A program made the translations under genes and the position numbers. Under the pieces are notes generated by a model. It was not told the origin of the DNA and did no database searches. It was given only the letters and a program-made list of their open reading frames with translations. Source: Nemania diffusa (taxonomy: Eukaryota; Ascomycota; Sordariomycetes; Xylariales; Xylariaceae). Taken from it: a stretch of DNA of 64,000 bases. The stretch spans positions 3,100,001 through 3,164,000 of the forward strand of contig JBBPUQ010000002.1 in NCBI GenBank assembly GCA_038501195.1. Reading direction: 5' to 3'. This document shows, piece by piece, positions 39,724 through 51,350 of this stretch (its first letter is position 1; each line of letters opens with the position of its first letter).

Positions 39724-39960
39724 GATGATGTATTATAGGGTGTGATAATGCGTATTAAAAAAGGGACCGCTGTGGTTTCCAGTTAGCAATGACTAATCAT
39801 ACTTCACCTCTCCTTTCTTCTCGTAGAAGACTTACTCTCAAACGGAAGTATGTAAAAAGCCGACCAGCGTTGAAGAAACGAATGTAGAGAGCACAGCTAA
39901 TTCTTGTCAGGAACGGTTATAATGGCATACGAGCTAGGAGTTGAGTGTACCTCTTATATG
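39724..39960 (-). promoter_or_regulatory. Leader/promoter of paralogue B
   Basis: Contains TTAG|CTGTGCTC at 39900-39889, the same acceptor-exon start seen twice in paralogue A, and GCTAAC...CACAG before a TTTTTTAATACGC stretch close to the ATG. A TATA-like CATATAAGAG lies at 39951-39960. Exact leader introns are unclear because a candidate donor (GTACAC, 39950) sits directly beside the TATA-like box. Confidence 0.35.
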
Positions 39961-42900
39961 AATTATACAGACGGCTAGGTGATCATCGATGCGGGAAAAG
40001 GGTTAAAGCTTCTAGGACTACGGCAAGGAGACACGCGCTCTCCTTATAAGATGATGGCCACAAACATAGGAAACCCCATGATGTCTGCTAGTGCATTGCC
40101 GTAAGGCAATATAGAAACATTATAATATAGCTAAATCAACTCCGAAGGAACGGAACCGCCTCGATCACCGGCCGTGAAACTGCGTGCCGCCTTGGACAAG
40201 TCTGTTCTTAGAAGTTGATCATTAGCGGTTGCCTGGAGCGCAGAAGCATATAGCGACGGCAGATTGAACGATAATGTCTTGTTTCCTGCATGCGAAGCCA
40301 AGACTCCTGATTTGCTCGGAGGTGTTGTATGCCCATTACTTAGCGGGAATTCATTCTTCAATGGAAACGTGCCAAGTTGCGGAGGCGGATAGAATTGCCA
40401 CGAGCAATTCGATTGCAAATCTTGCCCATTTACACCTAGCCTAAGTATATCTAATAGTCAGTCAACTTTAACTCGGGACGGAATTAGCTAATGATGCCCA
40501 GAGCGTGACGATGAATTCGTGCAGTGTGACCCGCCGGTGTTGTGGCCGATCAAACACGGGGAAATATGCCTCCTGCATTGACACCTTCCAAACCCTTCGG
40601 ACGCTGCAACCTGACACACAAGAATACCCGAGCCATCATGCCAGCGGCCTAACTCACGCCACGACTCAAAAGAAGCAAATATATGGACCAAAAACCCAAG
40701 TGTGCCCTTGAATATGATGGTTGAGTTGAACTTTCGATTAGATTAGCTTTCTCTCCCTCCTACCTAATTCATTTTTCGTCGATTGCAAGCATTCATGGGG
40801 AGAAAACCATGCTTTCTTTGCTAATATTAGGAAGATATGTATTCAAGGATCGTTCACACGGATTGGTAACGCGGGCGTGACCGAATCCTTGTATTACGCC
40901 TATACAAGCTCCTACAAAGCCGATAGAGCTGCCGTTGTAGTCCATAGTGTCGGCAACCACTGCTTTTTGAGTGAGACCCTCTGATGCTTGAGACGCACTC
41001 TTAACTCAAACAATATAACTATAACCCAAACACTTTGGGAAGATAACACCGAGGAGTAATCTAGACCTATTTGAGCCAACAAGTATGGAGCTATTATTAT
41101 CCCCAGTTCACTTTTGTATCAAAATTGTCACTTATTATTTCCATCCCTTTTAAAGGAAGAATATAATTACTCCATGATCACCTAGAGCTCTTTATAATAA
41201 CTTACCTAGGGCCTAAGAGAAGAGGTGATCCTAAACCTCTCTCTCAAATAGCGACTAGGCGAAAACATAGCCTTAATACCGCCATCGCCCATGGCCTAAT
41301 TAATAAGAATCTCATTTTGAGCTTAAAATTCTCCAAAGACCTATAAGATATAGTGAAATAGTCTCTTTAGATATGTTCCCTTCTACGTGGCTAGGCTCTT
41401 CCGGTGAATCCGTTTTAGGATGTTGGGCTATGACCTAGCCGCGCCCTCATTAATCCGCCAGAAACTAACATATGCCTGGCTGCTGATTGTCTGTGTATTC
41501 TTAGTTACGTTCCCTAGGATCGGGCTTTCAATAATGTAGCCTTCGCTACCTAAAAGCTACAACTAGTCCGTTTTTAGGGGACGCAGAGTACTGCAATGGG
41601 CGACCATTCGAAGAAGAAAAATTCGCTCAGTGCTGATTTCAGAGATATTTCAATATGCTTGTTGAAAACATTCTTTTGAGATATTGCCTTAGCAGCAAAT
41701 TTATACAGCAGTGAAATTTATCCGGAAGTAAACAGAAACAAACCAAAAACTAAAAAAAAATTCAAATAAGGGAGGTTCTCTTACGTCTTCCACATACACT
41801 AAGATGAAGGCCTAATAGAGCGCACAATGAGACTAAGCTAAATAAAACGCCATTGGGCTTGTATATATCCATGGGCCATCTCGCTAGTCCTCTATCAAAG
41901 GCGTCGTATTGAATCGATCTCTCTCCCTTGAGAACAACAACCGGTGCCTTCGGAGCATACCCATTAATATCTGAGTTACTTGCGTGATGAATCAATTTGA
42001 TGCACTCTATAATACTTCACAGTATCCTATCATGTTTGAGAGAGACAGATAGTTCCTTGAAAGTAGGCATGGTATTAACGATTGCTAATTTATCACGCTA
42101 GGTTGAACTAAATTAATGGGTTATCTGTCACTTGTCCGATGTTTTGTAGTTTGGAGGTAATCAAGTTATATCACACACACACACTCACACACACACACAC
42201 TCACACACACACACACACACATATACATATACATACATATATATATACATAGTACATGATGGTAAAACTGAACTTGTCTATGTTATTTAGTTGGCTCCCT
42301 GAAATCCTAGTTGGAATTATCGGCCATATCTTTAGTATACAATACTCGGATTACTCGAACTCTATCAAGCAGTATCCTTGCTTAAGGGCAAGCGTACTCA
42401 TGCTACTATGTCACACGCACTCATAGCCTTTAACGTGGCTATTTGGCTTTGTCACGGAAAAACGACGCCGTTAATCCATGATTGAATTAATGGTATATAA
42501 GGGCTCTACGAGACAGGCTTACTTTACTGTGTCTCTAGAAATTGAATATAGACATAATCTAATGTGTTATTTCCCTCCCTTTTCAAATTGAAGAATACAA
42601 TTGGGCCATTGAAAATTTACCGTTTATAGAAACGACGTAGTGGTATTTTGGATAGCTAAAATCCTACAGGTTTAAGGACGTGTATATTCGGGCCTAGCTA
42701 GTCTTCCTGGCATCTTGTTTTTGAGTTTTACTGCACAATGTATGTCTTAACCAATGTATTCTGAAGCCAGTTTTTGTGTGCCTGGTATTGTGCCTCTGAC
42801 CTGAAAGTCAAAGACACATGGCCCCTTCATTGCCTGCGAGGTAGGACCCTGGTTGAGGAATCCTATAGGCTCATGTGAGAACAACTACAATATAATATCT

Positions 42901-42977
42901 CAGTACAACGATGCTTAAAACTATATCCGCCTCTGCTGTCCATTCGCAACTCTGACCTTCTGATCACGAGGCGCTAC
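39961..42977. other. Gene-poor, AT-rich region
   Basis: A 95-codon minus-strand frame (40131-40418) has no domain, intron or context support. From about 41000 to 42600 the sequence is AT-rich with many stops in all frames and looks like eroded repeat DNA. A CA microsatellite is listed separately. Confidence 0.4.
42172..42250. repeat. (CA)n-(TA)n compound microsatellite
   Basis: About 50 nt of CA repeats interrupted by two CTCA units, passing into ATATACATATACATACATAT. Confidence 0.9.
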
Positions 42978-43238
42978 TTAGTGAGCGGGAACGTTGTAGA
43001 AGTCATAGCATGCCGCGCAAGCTAAGTCTTTAAGCCCAACGGACGGGCCGTTACTGCCGACCCCATGGCATCGCACGTATTTGAAGATGAACTTCTGGGG
43101 AGATGAATGATGCTTATGCTCAGGTAAGCCATCTGACAGTTTTGGCTTTGAGTAGTGTATCAGTGAGGCTGGGTAGAATGTTGGCGATTCGGCGCTAGAT
43201 AGGATCTGATAGCTGTCAGAATGCTGTCGCAGCACCAT
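42978..43238 (-). CDS. Hypothetical 86-codon ORF, doubtful
   Basis: The frame ends with a fairly protein-like segment (KFIFKYVRCHGVGSNG, KDLACAACYDFYNVPAH) holding three cysteines. There is no signal peptide, recognised domain or secure intron. It could be the last exon of a small gene whose upstream part I cannot define, or chance. Listed because it is the only frame with some coding character in this 3 kb. Confidence 0.15.
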   Translation of the reverse strand: MVLRQHSDSYQILSSAESPTFYPASLIHYSKPKLSDGLPEHKHHSSPQKFIFKYVRCHGVGSNGPSVGLKDLACAACYDFYNVPAH

Positions 43239-43688
43239 AACATTCTTAACACAAGTGAAAAGGCATCAAAGTCTATGAACTGCACATGAATAATGGAATA
43301 TCCACTTGCCGATCCACTGAACACTGAAGCAGCTGGCTAGACCAACATATTTTACACAGCTGTTGAGGGAGATTGGAATAAAATGTGAATTGCCAACGCA
43401 ACAATTGTGTTTGTAATCCGCTGCTTGTGGGGTGTTAAGGTGTGATCAATATCTTTTAAATTGGATGATAGCGACCAGGGTATCTGGTTACTATATCGCA
43501 GTGATTGTAGGTGACAGTGGACATTGGGGTGCGCGAGCCACGAGATGTAATAACCTAGAGACTGGAGATGGCCTGAATACTTTATAACCCGGATGTTAAG
43601 ACACGTGGGCGTTTGAGCTTGACCACCTCGTAACGCAACGGGATATATATATATATATATCGTGGGCTACGCTTGTGATGCAGAAGGC
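43239..43688. other. Intergenic, with an (AT)n tract
   Basis: Holds a perfect alternating AT run at 43643-43660 downstream of the Mit_KHE1 gene. Nothing else is seen. Confidence 0.5.
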
Positions 43689-44613
43689 TCATTTTTCCTC
43701 AGGTTTAGATTGCTCTGATTCGGACGGCGAGGACTTCTCAGATACCTGGCTTTGTTTTCGCATCGCAGTCTCAACTTGCCAAATCGCCCGCTCAAGTTCA
43801 ACCTCAAGCCCTGGAATATCGAGAGCCCGTGCAAGTTTGCGGCCGCTGTCTTGTGTCAACAAAAGAGTCTCTTGCGCAATTGGGGATTCGCCACTTTGAT
43901 GCGTTTTTTCAGAGTTTGCGTTTGAGTTCGAGTGATCTGACTCCTGTCCTGGCGGGTTTGAAGAAGGGAGATGGCGAGGATAGATTGTATCCATGATTTC
44001 CGAAGGCCACACAGTAAAAAAGTTGTTGGATAAGAGCCATTGAAGATGCTTGCCCCCAGCCAGGGCTCGATAATGAGACCATGCCCGATAAACCAGGTAG
44101 AAGAAGGGTAGATTAGGAACGCTGGGCTCGGTATATTAGAGACGGACGAGTTTGGGATGGGGTGTTCGGCGCTTACATAGGCACAAGCGCAAACGGTGCA
44201 GTTATGGGCATCCCGACGAAACACCATATCATCCTAGATCGATGCAGGGTTTCCCGCTCCGTCGCGAGCGTCTGCAGTATCTGAGGTGCCCTCTCGGCCG
44301 AGATGACAGACTGTGGGAATATGAGGTGGTGCTTTTCTTTGCCCAGAATCTCCTCCTGCCTCCGTCTTGCCGACAGAGTTGGAACCGACTTCAATCCCCA
44401 TTCCTCGTAGGGTATTCTTCCGAGAGCGCTATTGCCATACTTGACCACCGCCTTTTGCCAGCCGCTCTCTTTCTGCTCCCAACCGGCCCAAAGCTTCGCA
44501 GCTTTTAACGTGACCTTGTCGATGATCGGCTGCTTCGCTGACGGTAGGGTTTGTAACTTCTGGCAGTATAATAGCGTTCGTCGGGTTGAGATTGGGAGAA
44601 GGAATAGCCGCAT
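43689..44613 (-). CDS. Mitochondrial K+/H+ exchange-related protein (Mit_KHE1 family)
   Basis: Two exons, 44613-44177 and 44121-43689, join to 289 residues. The intron (55 nt, GTAAGC...CTAAT...CAG) follows the codons for ALVP; skipping it gives a false stop. The N terminus MRLFLLPISTRRTLLYCQKL is typical of this family, related to yeast Ydl183c and linked to mitochondrial potassium/proton exchange. Conserved-looking parts are AKLWAGWEQKESGWQKAVVKYG, in shorter form WEQKESGWQ with LGRIPYEEWGL, and after the intron VPNLPFFYLVYRAWSHYRAL and GGKHLQWLL. A hydrophobic stretch spans the splice join (MIWCFVGMPITAPFALVPIV) and may be membrane-associated. The last 90 residues are polar, Ser/Glu/Pro-rich and end EQSKPEEK. 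Expected in the inner mitochondrial membrane. The family call rests on recalled sequence style. Confidence 0.78.
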
Positions 44614-46049
44614 TGTTGCGCCGAGGTTTGGAAGAGAGGCTTGATAGAGAGGCTTGAGGCGAGAGGACGACAGGCGCGTGCTGCGGCGTACAGGGTAATG
44701 GGGTTGTTAGAGATTGATATACAGTAGATGGACCAGAGGCTTGAAATAAATAGATATAGTACACAAATAGTAGAGTACGCAGCGAGTCGGAGGCCTGCTA
44801 TTCTCTACCTAATATATTCGTTAGGTATTTATTGCCTGTAATTGTGAATGGACCTCTTTTTTTTTGCACTGGATCCTGGGTCCGACTTGGAGCTAGCTAG
44901 GGAGCTTAGATATTATTAGGACTAGTCTACAGGGGGTTATTTTCTACCTAGTTGGTGACATCAGCCAGTGACGTAGGGTATTTTGTTCTGTACCGCAGGG
45001 AAACAATTCTTTTGCGCTTCATACTATCGGACAGCTCGAAAAATCCCCGAAACCTTGACTGTCGTCGTCACCTTTGCTAGTATGCAGCTTGGCAACCCGT
45101 GCCGGAATGCAACCTAGATAGATTTACTTTATACTGCCAGTCGGTCGGGAGTGAGCAGCTATCTACTCTACCTACCTACCTTAGATAGATAGTAGGTACA
45201 TCAGTATCAGATTTACCTGGCTTGTGGAGGCAATTAATCCTAGCGAGATACCTATGTATACCCTAACATCTACTAGAGGAGGCACTAGATAGATAGAGTT
45301 TACATAAACAAAGCCTATAGATGACCCACCCGGGCCACCCCCATGTCTGCCTGCGGCTGGTAATAATACACGTATATATACACTACCTAACCCAGAAACA
45401 CCCACTGGCCGGCCATAATAGTGCAAGGCTGCCGGGCGCCCTCTCATCGTTTGTTTCAGATGGTCCACGGCTTCTTGCCCGGCTCCTCTTCTCTCATACC
45501 TTGCCTTTTCTCAGGTCATCACATAAGTCGAGGAGCTCTATCTCCAACACAGCATTGAATCCTTTCATATATTCTTTGTACCTTTTTTACGCTGTCTTAC
45601 TTTTCCTATCTGCAGTCTTAATCTCAAACTACTCGTGGCATTCTGCTGTTTCATTGCTTTGTTTACTTGACTTTCTAAGCTACCGGTTGGGATTGTATGC
45701 GCCGTCTCTCTGGCTGCCCTCGTCTCTAAGAGCATTACGCAGTATTGGCACAAGAACGACACGACATTCGAAACGCGTTCAATATTGGCTATACTGGGCT
45801 CGGGGTCTCTTGCATGCTGATAATCGATAATTGGTGGTTCGAGGTCGGGTTGGGCGAGTTTTAGCAAGCCCGTTTTAATTCCCCATCTCTTTTTACGCCC
45901 AACGATAGGATCATGACCGACGGCCGCCTACCTACTACATCAACGACTTGATCTGTTCAACTATCAAGGCGTTATAATTATTACACCTTTTTTGCTCCCT
46001 AGTTTTTCGCTCCATTTTCGGTCCCCATGGGAGTGTTGGTACCTTCGGA
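44614..46049. other. Divergent intergenic region, Mit_KHE1 / Srf1-like
   Basis: 1.4 kb shared promoter space. TACCTACC/AGATAG motifs lie at about 45160-45300. The stretch from 45450 to 46040 is C/T-rich and likely forms the long 5' leader of the Srf1-like gene; a 169-codon frame in it (45321-45830) looks like chance. Confidence 0.5.
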
Positions 46050-47090
46050 ATGGCTCTGAACCCACTGAGAGCCACCGTCCCTGCCTGGGTGGAATTATAT
46101 GACGAGGAGGTTCATGGTTCTCCGTCACAAGGCGCTGTGCCTCCTCCACCGCCGAGCCTGCGGCCGGAACAGACCAAAGGAAATCATTCACTGAAGCGTC
46201 GAGTTTCAAAAGACGGGTATGTTGATTGGGTTGACGAGAAACATGGCCGGGTCTCTAAGCTCCCGGTATTCTTGAGGAAACGTGCCGATCGGCCTGGACG
46301 ACGATGGGACCACCTACGAACTTCGGAACCTGTTATTATGGGGCTCGGGTATCGCGCACCTGATGAGGATCCTTACGACAGATGGCGCGATTTCATTCAC
46401 TCCTCGTCCTATGGTCAGGACTACCGTGATCGATACGAAGTGGTCAGTCAGTCCATCCTGGACCAATTGATGCCGGGCCTTAATGAGCCCGTACGGACAC
46501 CATTATACCCGCTTGATGCAAAGATAAATAGATCACGGAAGAATGCCTGGTTTATGCGCCTTGGGGATTTCGTCCTAAGGCATCCTATCGCTCCGCTGAT
46601 ATTTCGTCTCATCGTCCTTATAACCACCATCTCGGCTCTAGCGTTGGCGACGGTCATTTATAGAAGGGAGAGAGACCCCGAAATTGTCTCTAGTAATAGG
46701 GCGGAGACGTCACAGGCAATTGTTGCCATTATCATCGACTCGGTCGCAATTCCATATATTTTGTATATGACGTGGGACGAATACACGGGCAAACCTCTAG
46801 GCCTGCGAGCCCCTGCCCAAAAAATATCGCTCACACTTCTTGACTTGGTTTTCATAGTCCTGAAATCCGCAAGCACCTCTTTGGCGTTCGAAGCCCTAGT
46901 GTATCATAGCGGAGACGGAATAGCGGAAACCCCTCGGCAGAGTGCCCAAGAATTAGAATCGCTGGATTTAGCGAGGGGATTAGCAGCGTTAACCTTAGTT
47001 GGGTTGATTGCTTGGATTCTGAATTTCACTATTAGTGTCTTCAGACTCGCAGAAAAGCTCGGCGGCATAGAGAATGCACCCGACAAGTAG
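46050..47090 (+). CDS. Four-TM membrane protein, likely regulator of phospholipase D (Srf1-like)
   Basis: A single exon of 346 residues. The N-terminal half is soluble: Pro/Arg-rich 20-85, then a conserved-looking block with YRAPDEDPYDRWRDFI (101-116) and YGQDYRDRYEVVSQSIL (121-137). Four hydrophobic helices follow at about 179-203, 221-241, 258-283 and 309-331, with a short C-terminal tail. This layout and the PYDRWRDFI-type block match what I recall of fungal Srf1 proteins, which regulate the phospholipase D Spo14 in yeast and act in lipid homeostasis. I am moderately sure of the family and sure of the membrane topology class. The start MALNPLRATVPAWVELYDEE is the first ATG of the frame, after a C/T-rich leader. 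No intron is needed. Confidence 0.7.
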   Translation: MALNPLRATVPAWVELYDEEVHGSPSQGAVPPPPPSLRPEQTKGNHSLKRRVSKDGYVDWVDEKHGRVSKLPVFLRKRADRPGRRWDHLRTSEPVIMGLGYRAPDEDPYDRWRDFIHSSSYGQDYRDRYEVVSQSILDQLMPGLNEPVRTPLYPLDAKINRSRKNAWFMRLGDFVLRHPIAPLIFRLIVLITTISALALATVIYRRERDPEIVSSNRAETSQAIVAIIIDSVAIPYILYMTWDEYTGKPLGLRAPAQKISLTLLDLVFIVLKSASTSLAFEALVYHSGDGIAETPRQSAQELESLDLARGLAALTLVGLIAWILNFTISVFRLAEKLGGIENAPDK

Positions 47091-48752
47091 AAGTCTTGAT
47101 CAGCCATCATATTAATCACACATGATACCACGACGTCTTAACCACGACTGTCTTGGAATCACCGAACTCTGCTATCTCCACGTGTAATTCGCGTGGAAAT
47201 AGAGGCGACACAGACATGAAATGACACACTTGCTGAAAAAAATCCTGAAGGTGCGGTGTAGTTCGTTGCTAGGTATATTGCTGACGATGAAGCTAAGTGC
47301 TACTTCAACTGCTGATGTAGACAGATAATGACAGCAGCTTACTTCTGTGAGTGTTATTGAGTTTGAGCCAGAGACCTCCAATGGTGCATGCCCGCCATTT
47401 CTAATACAAATAAATCATTTATATAATGATGTGTCAAGGCGGGATATCAACAGAAAATATGGCAATTCTGCGGCCGTTATTTACTTAGATCAGCGGCACT
47501 GGGAAGGGGGGCTATTGCCAAAGGAGGGGCAGTGAATAGTGAATGGGGAGGTGCTGAGGGGCAGGCGGTAGCGTACAGCCGTAGGTACCTAACATACCTG
47601 GGAATGATACCTATACCGTCCTGTATCTAGTGTACTTCCTTGTACAGAGTACCTATTTCATCTGTTGACCGTGGCCCCCAACTAACCAGATTGGACAGCC
47701 ATTAGGTATTCCTGCTCCCCACTTCCCACTTAGGCGTCTCACTACTCACGGCCACGCATATCAATGGGCCAGATTCACTGGTCTGGTCTGGTCCTAACAA
47801 GCAAACCTCCGCCCGCCTGCCTGCCTGCCCAGTCACTCAGCAAACATAGCTACCTCATTCATACATACCTTTCTTCAGGTTCTACCCTTCTGCATTCCCG
47901 ACTGAGTGGTTGGCACTTCCCTGGAAGTTCTCTGTCTTCCTCTTTTTTTCTTCTCCTTCTCCGCCTCCTTCTCACATCCTCGTTTCTTCGCTTGGTTCTT
48001 CTATCCGGCCCCCCGCCTTTCCTCCACATCGTCGTCCGTTGACTTGCGTCTTTCTACCGACCTACGCTACGTGATTGCAGCTACCTACCACGGGTCGGCC
48101 TGTTTGTCCTTGACCGGAGGACTGCGAACTGCAAGCCGCGAGTCGCGAGCCGCGAGCTGCAAACTACGGACGACGAACTACAAACTGCGAACCACCAACC
48201 GCGACACGGCGACCTTCGACACCGGCATCTGCATTTGCATCTGCATAAGCATCAGCATCAGCATTACCCGCAGACTACTCGACGAAGTCCGACCCGACAG
48301 TTTGAACAAGTTCGTTATTACTGCAGTGCGTCGTTGTCACACCTTATCGTCAGACCGTTCTACTTTCAAAAACACACGTACGTACATATACACAGATCTC
48401 GAGAACACACCGCATCCTCCTTGTACTAGATTCTGGCCGTTGAGACATCTCATCTGACATTATTAAATGCCCTACACTTTTCACATCGCCCTTCTGCCAT
48501 CTGTCATCTACCATCTACAATCTGCTACTCGCCACTCTCTCTAGCACACGTGCTGCCATCTGATGTTGTATTGCTGACGCAGCTCGCCTTTTTTTTTTTT
48601 TGTTTTAATTAATTTTTTAATTAATTCTTTATAAATTATGGCGTTTTGGCCGCATGATATATGTCTGTTCTAGAAACTCACTAACTTCAAGGCAGCATAT
48701 AAACTACGACTACAGGCGGTGCCGTTCGGATCCCCTATACTCCCTTTACGAG
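47091..48752. other. Intergenic plus long CUL1 leader
   Basis: The left half is the 3' flank of the Srf1-like gene. From about 47780 to 48752 the plus strand is C/T-rich (a strong pyrimidine tract at 47930-47985) with tandem repeats at 48121-48266 and an A/T tract at 48587-48630. This is consistent with a promoter and long 5' UTR of CUL1. The 183-codon frame in it is rejected. Confidence 0.55.
48121..48266. repeat. Imperfect minisatellite in CUL1 leader
   Basis: First an 8-12 bp imperfect series (ACTGCGAACTGCAAG, GCCGCGAGTCGCGAG, AACTACAAACTGCGAACC) to about 48200. Then, from 48224, hexamers GCATCTGCATTTGCATCTGC passing into ATCAGC units. Confidence 0.7.
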
Positions 48753-51350
48753 ATGCCTTCTACCATGGCTGCCAGCCTCCCCCGGGCTATTCAGATGCCG
48801 CCGCAGCCGAATAGGGAAGATATCGACGCCACGTATGCCTAGGCCTCCACAACAACCCTTGAACTGATTGCAGCCTAGCTAATAGCTCACAGTTGGAACT
48901 ATCTTCAACTCGGTATTACCAAGATTATGACCAATCTCCAAGATGGAATGGATATGACGGCAGTATGTTCAAGAACATGTTTTTTTTCAAGAGAAGTAGC
49001 TGACCGCTTCCGTAGTACATGGGGATATACACGTATGCTTCCTTGCTTACTTAGCTGAGCGAAACTAATCCGCTATAGGGCTGTTCATAACTTTTGCACG
49101 TCGCAGAAGGCGACAAATATCAGTAGCGCCACAGGTGTAGGGCAGGCTCATAGGGGAGGTAAGGCTAAAGTTTCCTCGCGCTCGTTTTATTGTGACTATA
49201 GATTGATAGTGTGGCAGCCCACCTCCTTGGCGAAGACTTGTATAGGAAGTTGAAGGACTACCTTAACCAGCATCTTGCTGGATTACACCAGGAATCCAAG
49301 GCCCATACCGACGAGGCCTTGCTTGCATTTTATATCCGGGAATGGGATCGATACACAGTCGCTGCTAAATTCATCCACCATTTGTTCAGATATCTTAACA
49401 GGCACTGGGTTAAGCGCGAGATGGACGAAGGGAAAAAGAACACATATGATGTTTACACGTTGCACCTTTGTCAGTGGCGCACCGAGCTCTTCACTCTTGT
49501 CCACGAGAAAGTCATGAGCGCAGTCTTGAAATTGGTTGAAAAGCAACGGAATGGAGAAACCATTGAACATGGCCAAATAAAGCAAGTAGTAGACTCCTTT
49601 GTCTCTCTTGGCCTCGACGAACAAGACGCCTCCAAGTCTACTCTCGATATCTACAGATCCCACTTCGAGAAGCCGTTTTTGGCCGCGACAAAAGCATTCT
49701 ATCAGGCAGAATCTAAGCGATTCGTGTCTGAGAACAGCATTATAGAGTATATGAAAAAGGCCGAAATTCGACTGGATGAGGAGGAGGAGAGAGTGCGACT
49801 ATACCTGCATAATGATATTGCCTCAACGCTACGGAAGACGTGCAATGAGGCTCTGATTGGCGATCATTCCGGGCTACTACGGGATGAGTTCCAGGTGCTA
49901 CTAGACAACGACCGGGAAGAAGATATGGCTAGAATGTATAAGCTTCTGTCACGCATTCCTGAAGGACTGGATCCACTGCGCCAGAAATTCGAGGCCCACG
50001 TGAGAAATGCTGGTTTAGCCGCCGTTGCGAAAGTTGCCTCCGATGCTGAGAAACTTGAGCCAAAGGTTTACGTTGAAGCGCTGCTTGAGACGCATACACA
50101 ATATCAGACATTAGTAAAACGAGCCTTTGCCGAGGAACCCGAATTTACTAGGTCACTAGACAATGCCTGTCGAGAATTCGTCAATAGAAACGAGATCTGC
50201 AAAGCTGGCTCCAGCAGGTCACCCGAATTACTGGCAAAGTATACGGACGTGTTGTTGCGAAAGAGCGGAACAGGCGTAGAGGAAGCTGAGCTCGATGGTA
50301 CGCTGACACAGATAATGACTGTGTTCAAGTACATTGAAGATAAAGACGTCTTTCAAAAGTTTTATTCTCGCATGTTAGCGAGGCGTCTTGTGCATAGTAA
50401 CTCATCATCAGACGACTCGGAGACGAGTATGATCAGCAAGCTAAAAGAAGCTTGCGGCTTTGAGTATACAAATAAACTTCAACGCATGTTCCAGGACATG
50501 CAAATCTCGAAGGACCTCAATTCAGGGTTCCGGGACCACATTAAAGGCTGTCAGTTGGACCAGCAGGTACTCGATTCATCATATTCGGTTCTGGGAACCA
50601 GCTTTTGGCCCTTGACGGCGCCCCACACAACGTTCAATCCTCCGGCAGAGATTCAGACAGACCTCGACAGGTTCTCTCTGTACTACAAGAATAAGCACGA
50701 GGGTCGTAAACTAACGTGGTTGTGGCAGCTCTGTAAGGGCGAAGTCAAAGCTGGATATTGTAGAAATTCCAAAACCCCATATACTCTACAAGTCAGCGTG
50801 TACCAGATGGCAATTTTGTTACTATTCAACGACAAGGATGTCCAGACATATGAGGATATCTTGTCTGCTACGCGGCTGACATCTGAAGTACACGATGCTG
50901 CAATGGGAATCCTCCTAAAAGCCAAAATACTCCATATGAGACCGGAGGGTGACAAACCCGGTCCCGGTAAAACATTCCACCTGAACTACGATTTCAAAAG
51001 CAAGAAGATTCGGGTCAATCTCAACATCAGCACCAAAACAGAGTCGAAGCAAGAAGAAGTCGATACGAACAAAACTATCGAAGAAGACCGCCAGCTAGTA
51101 CTACAGGTAAGGAATGTCGTAACTAAGTGCAAAGTTTTGTGTGGGCTAATTCTGTGCGCAGTCTGCCATCGTGAGAATCATGAAAGCCAGAAAGAAGATG
51201 AAGCATTCTGTTCTGGTGAGTGAGTGCATTAGCCAAATCAGAACGCGATTCGTCCCGAAGATTGGCGACATCAAGAAGAACATAGAGATTCTGCTGGACA
51301 AGGAGTATCTCGAGCGTTTGGATGACGATGAACTTGGTTACCTCGCATAA
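48753..51350 (+). CDS. CUL1: Cullin CUL1, scaffold of SCF ubiquitin ligases
   Basis: Scaffold joining Skp1/F-box substrate adaptors to the Rbx1/E2 module. Six exons, 48753-48832, 48893-48962, 49016-49032, 49079-49158, 49218-51106 and 51162-51350, give 774 residues. The join is confirmed by the conserved run NLQDGMDM, YMGIYTAVHNFCTSQK, HRGAHLLGEDLY. Introns are 46-60 nt; exon 3 has only 17 nt. The N-terminal cullin repeats come first. The cullin homology domain starts near residue 370 (FKYIEDKDVFQKFYSRMLARRL, in part MLARRL, and LKEACGFEYTNKLQRMFQDM). The C-terminal winged-helix carries the neddylation motif IVRIMKARK with acceptor K720, and the chain ends ELGYLA, as expected for the family. 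Convergent with AVL9. Reading through the last intron would drop the neddylation site. Confidence 0.95.

Noticed and set aside
40131..40418. 95-codon minus-strand frame
   Set aside because: No domain, signal peptide, intron or start context that separates it from chance.
45321..45830. 169-codon plus-strand frame upstream of the Srf1-like gene
   Set aside because: Lies in a C/T-rich leader, no domain, composition of a chance frame.
47906..48457. 183-codon plus-strand frame upstream of CUL1
   Set aside because: It is read through pyrimidine tracts and tandem repeats of the CUL1 leader (for example CICICISISISI), with no domain.
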